From Treponema sp. UBA4326 (lineage in GTDB: Bacteria; Spirochaetota; Spirochaetia; Treponematales; Treponemataceae), in the NCBI GenBank assembly GCA_002393835.1, contig DGTW01000266.1:1-5009 (forward strand): 5,009 nucleotides of DNA. Reading direction: 5' to 3'. The position numbers were made by a program, and so were the translations under genes. The notes beneath the pieces were generated by a model that saw only the letters and a program-made list of their open reading frames with translations, had not been told where the DNA came from and ran no database searches. This document shows, one piece after another, positions 1 to 5,005 of the stretch (the first letter of the stretch is position 1; every line of letters begins with the position of its first letter).

Positions 1-1624
1 CATCAGCAGGGGCTGCTTCCTCAAGAGACTCACCTTCTTCGACCGACTCGACTGGCTCCAAAGACTCGGCTTCCTCCAGTGGCTCAGCTTCATCTAATGG
101 CTCAACCTCATCTAGCTCGGCCGCAGGCTCTGTTTCGGCCATTGGCACTGCTTCCACCGTTTTCTTCGGCTCGACTTTTTGAGATAGATTTGCAAGATCT
201 GCCTTTATTTGGATTTTTCCGTTCTCAAGGATGTCTTCAAGAGATGAGCGGACAATTTCTTTTAGCTCATCGGCATTGATTATGGGCGCAGAAGCGGATG
301 AGGCAAGCTGGGCAGGAGCTTCACCAAACGACAGAAGCATTTCATTCCAATAGCCATCAAAAAGTGATTTGAACTCAGCGGCATATTTCTCGCCCTTTTT
401 ACCAAGGCTTTTTAAGATACGCCTTTCAAGGACTTTTTTTTGTTCGCTAAGATAGGCTGGACTTTTTGTTTCCCCCATTTTCTTATAAGCGACAAAAAAT
501 TCATTTTCATAGCGGCGTACTTTGTCACGAATAATAACGATGTCGTCATGCTTGAAACTTAATATCAGGAAAACAGCGAGATAAAGCGTAACGAAAGCCG
601 TTGCCAGGAGAAGAAGTCTCATATAAGGAGGAAATTTCAGCTCACTCTCGTCATATATAAAAGTAATGAAACCAAAATCCTCTCGTTCCGGCTTGCGAGA
701 AAAGGCACAGAGAAGCTTGTCATCACTTTTAGCAAAGAGACTTTCTATGCCAGACTTGACGGAATTTTCTTTATCGACAACTTCCTTATCGGGATTTTCC
801 TCAGGAATGAGTTTCCAAAAATCTCCGTTTTCTGGAGACCTCCATTTTTCCAAAAGCTGACTTTTCAATGAATTCTGACCAGCATTTGGAAGGCCGAAGA
901 CAAAGCCGCCGAAATTTTCCAGAGCCTTCGAATCCTTATTTCGCACAGGCGTGACAAGCTGGGCAAAACCGCTTATGTCTATTAAATTTTTATTGAGAAG
1001 GTACTGACTGAAGCCGGCAGAATCGCAATAGAAAAATATACTTCCCGCAAATTCATCACTCGAATTGAAAAAAGGAAGGGAAAATATCAAAAGTCCCTTT
1101 TCTCCGTCCTTAAAAACCAGGGATTTTTTTTCAAAAGGGTCGTCAATTTTCAGATTTTTATCTGCTGCAAGGGATGAATAGCTTATTTCATCCATACTGT
1201 CATAGTTTTTGTAAGAAATACCTTTTTTCCCGGAAATTAAGTCTGAGCCGAATGTGCTGAAGAAAAGATTCCTTCCATTTTCTGCGACGATTCTAATACC
1301 CTTTAATGCTGATGTCGCCTCAAGCAGCTGGGTGCGAAGAATCTCCCTCCTTTTCGCAACCGAATCGCTGGAACGAGTGTCAACATAAGTCTTCACATCA
1401 TCGTTGCGGGTGAAGGAATCGAAACGCTTCATGAGAGTTTTGAAATATTCGTTTTGAGCCGATGCAATCTCTTCAATTTTCTTTTGCTTTATATCTTGCA
1501 CTACCGGCTGATAAAAATTCACTTCCAGGAGATCAAAAAGCCCCGAAAAAGCGACAACCGTAAAAGCACAGAAGGCAAGAACCGAAATCAAGAGACTGAA
1601 AGCGACTTTCTGGCCAGAAGTCAT
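1..1624 (-). CDS. Two-pass membrane protein with Cache-like extracytoplasmic domain and acidic repeat tail (C-terminus off window)
   Basis: An uninterrupted minus-strand frame of 541 complete codons starts at ATG 1624-1622 and continues past the left edge. An in-frame TAG at 1645-1643, seven codons upstream, limits the start; no Shine-Dalgarno is visible, only an A-rich leader. Visible order: a hydrophobic helix at residues about 7-30, an extracytoplasmic region about 35-330, a second span about 336-357 (MRLLLLATAFVTLYLAVF), then a charged cytoplasmic region about 358-500 rich in Lys/Glu. Residues 505-540 are six acidic hexapeptides. The segments 'IRIVAENGRNLFFSTFG' and 'LLIFSLPFFNSSDEFAGS' resemble the strand/turn pattern of Cache/PAS-like sensor domains, so ligand or stress sensing is my inference. 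No kinase, methyl-accepting or cyclase motif appears before the edge, but the output domain could lie beyond it. The short plus-strand frames inside it are antisense shadows. I do not recognise a named family. Confidence 0.88.
   Translation of the reverse strand, partial: MTSGQKVAFSLLISVLAFCAFTVVAFSGLFDLLEVNFYQPVVQDIKQKKIEEIASAQNEYFKTLMKRFDSFTRNDDVKTYVDTRSSDSVAKRREILRTQLLEATSALKGIRIVAENGRNLFFSTFGSDLISGKKGISYKNYDSMDEISYSSLAADKNLKIDDPFEKKSLVFKDGEKGLLIFSLPFFNSSDEFAGSIFFYCDSAGFSQYLLNKNLIDISGFAQLVTPVRNKDSKALENFGGFVFGLPNAGQNSLKSQLLEKWRSPENGDFWKLIPEENPDKEVVDKENSVKSGIESLFAKSDDKLLCAFSRKPEREDFGFITFIYDESELKFPPYMRLLLLATAFVTLYLAVFLILSFKHDDIVIIRDKVRRYENEFFVAYKKMGETKSPAYLSEQKKVLERRILKSLGKKGEKYAAEFKSLFDGYWNEMLLSFGEAPAQLASSASAPIINADELKEIVRSSLEDILENGKIQIKADLANLSQKVEPKKTVEAVPMAETEPAAELDEVEPLDEAEPLEEAESLEPVESVEEGESLEEAAPAD
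5..112 (-). repeat. 18-bp coding tandem repeat (acidic hexapeptides, six units)
   Basis: Read on the minus strand, residues 505-540 of the membrane protein split into six hexapeptides: DEVEPL, DEAEPL, EEAESL, EPVESV, EEGESL, EEAAPA. The first two units are nearly identical in DNA as well (GGCTCAGCTTCATCTAAT against GGCTCAACCTCATCTAGC on the plus strand), and later units diverge. The unit length is a multiple of three, so copy-number change would keep the frame. The array may continue off the left edge. Confidence 0.8.
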
Positions 1625-1673
1625 ACTTTTATATATTTTCGGCTAATTTATGGATAAAATCAACATCAAACTA

Positions 1674-1699
1674 TTGAAGTTCTGAATGACAATTATAGT
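1674..1699 (+). promoter_or_regulatory. Candidate promoter for hflX (TTGAAG / TATAGT)
   Basis: TTGAAG (1674-1679) and TATAGT (1694-1699) match sigma-70-type boxes well, but the spacer is only 14 bases, shorter than the usual 16-18. Transcription would begin near 1706, giving a leader of about 30 bases with AAGGA just before the hflX start. The -10 overlaps the opposite-strand TATAAT by four bases. Confidence 0.3.
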
Positions 1700-1715
1700 A
1701 CAAGGTTAAACTTCA
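1675..1715. repeat. Inverted repeat TGAAGTT...AACTTCA around the divergent -10s
   Basis: TGAAGTT (1675-1681) and AACTTCA (1709-1715) are exact reverse complements separated by 27 bases. The dyad centre at 1695 coincides with the overlapping -10 candidates of the two strands. It could be a binding site for a shared regulator or simply symmetric promoter architecture; with 7-bp arms, chance is possible. Confidence 0.45.
1692..1697 (-). promoter_or_regulatory. Candidate -10 element (TATAAT) for the minus-strand membrane protein gene
   Basis: The minus strand reads a perfect TATAAT here. It would place the transcript start near 1685 and give a leader of about 60 bases to ATG 1624. No good -35 lies at 16-18 bases (CATTAT at 17), so the assignment rests on the -10 and the position alone. 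Confidence 0.4.
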
Positions 1716-1723
1716 TAATGCAC

Positions 1724-1728
1724 AAGGA
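1724..1728 (+). promoter_or_regulatory. Ribosome binding site deciding the hflX start
   Basis: AAGGA sits six bases before ATG 1735. The alternative in-frame ATG at 1753 is preceded by a pyrimidine-rich stretch with no Shine-Dalgarno, so 1735 is preferred. Confidence 0.65.
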
Positions 1729-1734
1729 ATAATT

Positions 1735-3120
1735 ATGTGCTACACTCTCTCCATGGATTTGATAAACCTTGAGGAAGAAGAAAAAAGGAAGATTCGAGCT
1801 TTGCTGGTTGGGGCACCAAACGCCGACATCTCAGAGCTTGAAGGCCTTGTAAAAACCCTCGGATATGAAATTGCCCGCAGTGTCATTCTTGCGAGAATGG
1901 AGCAAAACCCAGTATACGGCTTTGGAAAAGGCAAGGCTGAAGAAATAGCGGCCCTTTCAAAGGAACTTGACTGCGACCTGATTATTTTTGATTTTGAGAT
2001 TTCTCCCAGAAAGCAAAGAAACTGGGAAAAGCTCGCAAAAATCCCTGTCATTGACCGTCAGGAAGTAATTCTCCGTATTTTTGCAAGCCGTGCGCAGACT
2101 AAAGAGGCCGTCCTTCAGGTTCAGCTGGCTCAGCTGGAATACGCCCGCCCTCGTCTGGCTCATTCTTACGGCGACATGGCCCGGCAGCGAGGCGGCAATT
2201 TCGGAGCAAAGGGAAGCGGCGAGACTCAGCTTGAGCTTGACATACGAAAAATCCGCGAGAAAATCCAGCAGCTCAAAAAGGAACTGGAGCAGGTCGTCCG
2301 TGACCGCGAAACTCAGCGAAAAAGACGGGAAAAGATTCCCCTGCCTACATGCGCCCTGGCAGGCTATACGAACGCCGGAAAATCATCCCTCCTTAATGCC
2401 CTTACAGGCTCAGATGTCTTCGTCGAGGACAAACTTTTCGCTACCCTAGACCCTACGACACGAAAATTACAACTCAAATCTTCTATAAAGACAAGTGAAG
2501 ACGAAAAAGGCTTTGGGGCAAACATCCTGCTCACCGACACGGTAGGATTTATCTCCAACCTGCCCCACTCTCTTGTAAATGCATTCAAATCGACTCTTGA
2601 GGAAGCTCAAAGGGCAAATCTTATCCTCTTGGTGCTGGACGCAAGCGATGAAAAAGCAGAATTCCAGTACAACACGGTCGTAAAGGTTCTTGAGGAAATA
2701 GGAGCCGAAAACACGCCCCGTTTGGTCATTCTCAATAAAATCGACAAGCTGACTGAAAATCCGGCCCAGCTTGCCAAAATGACATCACTCTTCCCGGAGG
2801 CGATAAAAATCAGCGCGAAAACACATGAAGGATTTGAGCTGCTTTCAAAAAAAATCTGCGACGAGCTTTTAGGCAGGGAAATTCCATGCCTTATCCCGCT
2901 AGAAAAACAAGCTCTTCTCAATGAGGCCCGAAAAACAGGCATTATATTAGAAGAAAACTGGCTTGATGACGGAATTCACATCAAAATCAAGGGCGGGGAG
3001 CTCAAAAAGAATCCGAGGCTCTCAAACCTTCTTGCCCCCTACGCTGAATCAGGAGCGATAAAAACAGGAACAAAAGAAAAAGAAAGCGGCTTCAAAAAGA
3101 AATTCGGCTCAGACTGGTAG
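1735..3120 (+). CDS. hflX: HflX, ribosome-associated GTPase
   Basis: A 461-residue HflX of the TRAFAC Obg-HflX group. In characterised bacteria this family binds the 50S subunit and splits stalled or stressed 70S ribosomes, hydrolysing GTP. The N-terminal HflX domain shows 'YGFGKGKAEEI' and 'FDFEISPRKQRNWE', then 'VIDRQEVILRIFASRA'. The conserved linker reads 'GAKGSGETQLELD', with Ser where many relatives have Pro, followed by a basic coiled coil. GTPase motifs are complete: G1 GYTNAGKSS from residue 210, G2 Thr in FATLDPTTR near 237, G3 DTVG at 268, G4 NKID at 334, G5 SAK at 360. A short insert (about residues 248-262, Ser/Lys/Glu-rich) lies between G2 and G3. The Lys-rich C-terminus is slightly longer than in E. 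coli HflX, which has about 426 residues. It is the first of five co-directional genes, with no terminator visible in the 57 bases after it. Confidence 0.96.
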   Translation: MCYTLSMDLINLEEEEKRKIRALLVGAPNADISELEGLVKTLGYEIARSVILARMEQNPVYGFGKGKAEEIAALSKELDCDLIIFDFEISPRKQRNWEKLAKIPVIDRQEVILRIFASRAQTKEAVLQVQLAQLEYARPRLAHSYGDMARQRGGNFGAKGSGETQLELDIRKIREKIQQLKKELEQVVRDRETQRKRREKIPLPTCALAGYTNAGKSSLLNALTGSDVFVEDKLFATLDPTTRKLQLKSSIKTSEDEKGFGANILLTDTVGFISNLPHSLVNAFKSTLEEAQRANLILLVLDASDEKAEFQYNTVVKVLEEIGAENTPRLVILNKIDKLTENPAQLAKMTSLFPEAIKISAKTHEGFELLSKKICDELLGREIPCLIPLEKQALLNEARKTGIILEENWLDDGIHIKIKGGELKKNPRLSNLLAPYAESGAIKTGTKEKESGFKKKFGSDW

Positions 3121-3125
3121 CAAAC

Positions 3126-3160
3126 AAGTGGAAAGTGGAAAGTTCAAAGTGGAAAATTGA
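3126..3160 (+). repeat. Heptanucleotide tandem repeat (consensus AAGTGGA, five units)
   Basis: Between the hflX stop and the next gene the sequence splits into consecutive 7-mers AAGTGGA, AAGTGGA, AAGTTCA, AAGTGGA, AAATTGA, fading into AATCAAT. Three units are identical and two are degenerate. Only the next gene's ribosome binding site and start follow. The unit is not a multiple of three and lies outside the preferred coding start. The last unit supplies an in-frame TTG at 3157 that could be mistaken for a start codon. Confidence 0.75.
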
Positions 3161-3167
3161 AATCAAT

Positions 3168-3171
3168 GGAG
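3168..3171 (+). promoter_or_regulatory. Ribosome binding site deciding the FliL-like start
   Basis: GGAG lies six bases upstream of ATG 3178. In-frame TTG 3157 and ATG 3166 are upstream but have no matching site, and 3157 lies inside the heptamer repeat, so 3178 is preferred. Confidence 0.7.
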
Positions 3172-3177
3172 AATTCT

Positions 3178-3645
3178 ATGAATAAGATAAACAAGGTGCT
3201 TTTATCCATTCTTGCAGGCATCATCATTATAATCGTTGCACTTTCAGCAATCGCTGTCTGCACAAAAAACATTCATCCAGGTGAAGGATTGCGCCATGAG
3301 GATCCTCTTCCCAAGTCGGTCGGGAGCACAAAAACAGCCTTCAATCATATCGGGCAGATTCGGGCTTTCACAAGAGAAAACGAACAATCAGCAAAAAGCG
3401 TGCTGGTTCTCACGCCTTGGTTCGAATACGACGGAAACGACAAAGCATTTTATGAAGAGCTTGACCGAAAACACCTTAGCCTAAAAGCCCTGCTGACAAA
3501 ATATTTCTCAAATCACACGAAAGCAGAGCTGCTTAAAAAAGGCGAAAGCCAAATCAAAAGCGAGCTGAAGGCCCAGATAAACGAAAACCTGGTGCTCGGA
3601 AAAATCAGTGAAATTTATTTCAACGACTATTTATTTTTGGATTAG
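3178..3645 (+). CDS. FliL-family single-pass membrane protein (orphan, outside a flagellar operon)
   Basis: A 155-residue protein from ATG 3178. A strongly hydrophobic helix (residues about 7-28, with a run of five Ile) follows a short Lys-containing cytoplasmic N-terminus, giving an N-in, C-out anchor. Cys28 follows the helix, but Val at -1 makes a lipobox unlikely. After a flexible, probably periplasmic linker, residues about 58-155 match the FliL pattern: a 'SVLVLTPWFEY' strand, then 'LKALLTKYFSNHTKAELL', a Lys/Glu helix with 'IKSELKAQIN', and a final 'GKISEIYFNDYLFLD' strand. In FliL proteins this fold surrounds MotB and supports stator function and torque. Canonical spirochaete fliL sits with motA/motB/fliM; none of those is here, so this is probably a paralogue. 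Its position between hflX and an ECF sigma cassette suggests an envelope or stress role, which is inference from context. Confidence 0.75.
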   Translation: MNKINKVLLSILAGIIIIIVALSAIAVCTKNIHPGEGLRHEDPLPKSVGSTKTAFNHIGQIRAFTRENEQSAKSVLVLTPWFEYDGNDKAFYEELDRKHLSLKALLTKYFSNHTKAELLKKGESQIKSELKAQINENLVLGKISEIYFNDYLFLD

Positions 3646-3649
3646 GCGC

Positions 3650-3675
3650 AACCAATGCTTTATTTTTGTGTCTAA
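3650..3675 (+). promoter_or_regulatory. Candidate ECF-type promoter before the sigma cassette
   Basis: AACC (3650-3653) and GTCTAA (3670-3675) are separated by 16 bases. This resembles the general ECF-sigma layout of an AAC-containing -35 and a GTC-type -10. It would allow autoregulation of the three-gene cassette. The predicted start near 3681 leaves a leader of only about 12 bases carrying the ribosome binding site, which weakens the case. A vegetative alternative in the same gap is TTGGAT (3637-3642) with TATTTT (3661-3666), spacer 18. Confidence 0.25.
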
Positions 3676-3680
3676 AGAAT

Positions 3681-3685
3681 AGGAG
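3681..3685 (+). promoter_or_regulatory. Ribosome binding site deciding the DUF6249-like start
   Basis: AGGAG with a seven-base spacer precedes ATG 3693. The in-frame TTG at 3666 has no such site and would place this AGGAG inside the coding sequence, so 3693 is preferred. Confidence 0.75.
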
Positions 3686-3692
3686 CTTTTTT

Positions 3693-4049
3693 ATGGACCA
3701 AATCACTTCACCTGCGGCACAGGTCATCATTTCCCTTATTCCAATCGTCGGAATCACGATAGGCGGCATAGTCATTTTTTTTGCCCTTCTTTGGACTCAT
3801 CACGAAAAAAAACAGAGGATTAAGGCCGGGGAAAAATCAAGGCCAGCCTTCAATTACAAGGCCGCAACCCTTTTAAGCGGAATTCTTCTCACCGGCATAG
3901 GTTTTATGCTCAGTCTTTTCTTCACACTTTTTGCGGGAATTTCGCCAGCTCTTTTGGGCGGACTAATCCCATTCACAACCGGTATCTGCCTGCTTTTGTT
4001 CTACAGACTGTACGATTGGAAAGATGAATTTAGAACAAGCGCTGATTAA
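3693..4049 (+). CDS. Small three-span membrane protein, DUF6249-like, sigma-factor partner
   Basis: A 118-residue protein with three predicted membrane helices at about 11-34, 58-80 and 84-106. The first loop is basic (WTHHEKKQRIKAGEKSRP), which argues that it is cytoplasmic. The C-terminus is short and charged. One hydrophobic helix, a 'KKxRxxxxEKG'-like basic/acidic motif, then two closely spaced helices with 'GLIPFTTGICLLLFYRL' is the layout I associate with the DUF6249 family, whose members often sit beside ECF sigma factors; the assignment is from memory of the pattern. Its last 26 bases overlap the sigma gene in another frame, so translation of the two is probably coupled. It may sense a membrane state or help the anti-sigma factor. 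It has no catalytic residues that I recognise. Confidence 0.7.
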   Translation: MDQITSPAAQVIISLIPIVGITIGGIVIFFALLWTHHEKKQRIKAGEKSRPAFNYKAATLLSGILLTGIGFMLSLFFTLFAGISPALLGGLIPFTTGICLLLFYRLYDWKDEFRTSAD

Positions 4050-4587
4050 AAAACGCGACACGAATTTAATCAAAGCGTCCCTGGCAGGAAACAAAAAATC
4101 TTTCTCTAAGCTTATTTCCCATTATGAAAAACGGGTCCGTATTCTCGGAATGAGTTTTTTCAAAAATGAAGCCGACTGCGATGACTTTGTTCAAGAAGTC
4201 TTTATTAAAGCCTTCGTAAACCTTTCTCAATTTCGTGGAGAATCATCATTTCCTACCTGGCTAACACGAATCGCCTACAATACGGCCGTAAATTCCAGAA
4301 AAAGGCGGAAGGAATACCAGCCAATCTCAGATGAAGAAAAAATAGAGGACACGGGGCTAAGTCCTGAAAAAGCTGAGATAAAAAAAATCACAATGCTTGC
4401 CGTTCGAGAAGCCGTCAAAGATTTGCCCGAGAAATTCAAAATTTGCGTCGAGCTGTATTTTTTTTATGATAACACCCACGCTCAAATCAGCAAAATCACC
4501 GGAGAAGGCATAAACACGATTAAGTCACATATATTCCGCGCAAAAAAAATTCTGCGTGAAAAACTGAGAGGCTATTATGAAGAATGA
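4024..4587 (+). CDS. ECF (group IV, RpoE/sigma-24-like) RNA polymerase sigma factor
   Basis: A 187-residue ECF sigma factor, typical in length. Sigma region 2 spans about residues 23-96: 'DDFVQEVFIKAF' (53-64) is the region 2.1-2.2 core-binding helix, and 'FRGESSFPTWLTRIAYNTAVNSRKRR' (70-95, given here in two halves: FRGESSFPTWLTR and IAYNTAVNSRKRR) covers 2.3-2.4, for -10 recognition. An acidic linker (about 97-119) follows. Region 4 spans about 125-182, with 'LPEKFKICVELYF' and the helix-turn-helix 'ISKITGEGINTIKSHIFRAKKIL' split between 155-164 and 165-177, which reads the -35. There is no region 1 or 3 and no C-terminal extension. The start overlaps the upstream gene by 26 bases with only a weak GGA close to the ATG, consistent with coupled translation. 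The anti-sigma gene overlaps its end by 11 bases. Treponema pallidum carries a described sigma-24 homologue (TP0092); orthology is likely but unverified. Confidence 0.95.
   Translation: MNLEQALIKKRDTNLIKASLAGNKKSFSKLISHYEKRVRILGMSFFKNEADCDDFVQEVFIKAFVNLSQFRGESSFPTWLTRIAYNTAVNSRKRRKEYQPISDEEKIEDTGLSPEKAEIKKITMLAVREAVKDLPEKFKICVELYFFYDNTHAQISKITGEGINTIKSHIFRAKKILREKLRGYYEE
4566..4571 (+). promoter_or_regulatory. Ribosome binding site of the anti-sigma gene, inside the sigma gene
   Basis: GAGAGG lies five bases before ATG 4577, within the last codons of the sigma factor. It supports that start and the 11-base overlap, an arrangement that helps keep sigma and anti-sigma synthesis in balance. Confidence 0.65.
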
Positions 4588-5005
4588 AATTTGTGAAAAG
4601 CGAATGAATGAATTTATGATGCTGGACAAAAACGAGCGGATACCAGTAAAAGTAACGCTGCATCTTCTGAAATGCCGGGAATGCCGTACCCAGGTCCATT
4701 ACCTGACGCTGGCAGAAAAATACGCCGGGGAAGCACTGAAAAGAAAGAGCCTTTTGGAAAGACTTGAAAACATGGATGTAAAGCCTGTCTCCATGAGAAA
4801 ATGGATTGTCTGGGGAATACTAATGCTGGTGATGATGGTAATTTCCGGCCTCTTCCTTAACGAAAGTGACAGCAAAAGCTTTGCCATCATCTTCAACCTG
4901 CTTTTCGGCCTCCTAATTACGGCCTACTGTGCAATTTTCGTCGCCACCAATATGGATTTTTTTATCAAGAAAATAAACAAAATGCCCCGCACGGATGCGG
5001 GGTAA
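4577..5005 (+). CDS. Membrane-bound zinc-type anti-sigma factor (zf-HC2-like)
   Basis: A 142-residue protein directly after, and overlapping, the ECF sigma gene. The N-terminal cytoplasmic part (1-75) carries Cys6, then His29-x3-Cys33-x2-Cys36 (HLLKCREC). This matches the C...HxxxCxxC pattern of ZAS anti-sigma factors, which clamp the partner sigma between its two domains; some members respond to thiol oxidation. Two membrane helices follow at about 76-94 and 102-124, joined by only about seven residues, and a short basic tail ends the protein. It therefore has essentially no extracytoplasmic sensor domain, so a signal must act through the membrane, the zinc site or a partner such as the DUF6249-like protein. 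The final residues (PRTDAG) are encoded by the arms of the hairpin that ends the operon. Identification rests on gene order and motif; overall sequence similarity within this family is low. Confidence 0.85.
   Translation: MKNEICEKRMNEFMMLDKNERIPVKVTLHLLKCRECRTQVHYLTLAEKYAGEALKRKSLLERLENMDVKPVSMRKWIVWGILMLVMMVISGLFLNESDSKSFAIIFNLLFGLLITAYCAIFVATNMDFFIKKINKMPRTDAG
4985..5002 (+). terminator. GC-rich hairpin at the operon end, probable intrinsic terminator
   Basis: CCCCGCA and TGCGGGG form a perfect 7-bp stem with a four-base CGGA loop, ending directly before the TAA stop at 5003. The hairpin is wholly inside the anti-sigma coding sequence. The window ends four bases after the stop, so a U-tract cannot be seen; only TAAATGT follows the stem. 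Confidence 0.5.

Larger units (their letters stand above)
1625..1734. promoter_or_regulatory. Divergent intergenic promoter region
   Basis: This 110-base A/T-rich gap separates the divergent starts of the membrane protein (ATG 1624) and hflX (ATG 1735), so promoters for both directions are expected in it. It holds the overlapping -10 candidates and the inverted repeat listed separately. No RNA gene or short reading frame with a ribosome binding site was seen. Confidence 0.7.

Noticed and set aside
79..279. Short plus-strand reading frame at the left end
   Set aside because: It is antisense to the long minus-strand gene, has low-complexity Leu/Pro/Phe composition produced by the acidic repeat, and lacks a ribosome binding site. 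The plus-strand frames at 666-860 and 1454-1657 fail for the same kind of reason.
2081..2449. 122-codon plus-strand frame inside hflX
   Set aside because: The hflX frame carries every conserved GTPase motif across this stretch. The alternative frame is Ser/Arg-rich with no recognisable domain. The minus-strand frames at 1740-2051, 1957-2163, 2364-2588 and 2607-2942 are likewise shadows.
3157..3177. Upstream TTG/ATG starts extending the FliL-like protein by up to seven residues
   Set aside because: The TTG lies in the heptamer repeat and has no Shine-Dalgarno, whereas ATG 3178 has GGAG at six bases.
3259..3264. Cys28 of the FliL-like protein as a lipoprotein attachment site
   Set aside because: The preceding residues are Ile-Ala-Val, and Val at -1 is outside even relaxed spirochaetal lipobox patterns. 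A simple membrane anchor fits better.
3236..3484. 82-codon plus-strand frame within the FliL-like gene
   Set aside because: It overlaps the gene in another frame, has no ribosome binding site and shows no domain-like pattern.
3666..3692. TTG start extending the three-span membrane protein by nine residues
   Set aside because: The strong AGGAG at 3681-3685 is placed for ATG 3693 and would otherwise be internal coding sequence.
4699..4896. Minus-strand frame opposite the anti-sigma gene
   Set aside because: Its hydrophobic and Ser-rich composition is the antisense of the membrane helices, and the plus-strand gene has the zinc motif and coupled start.
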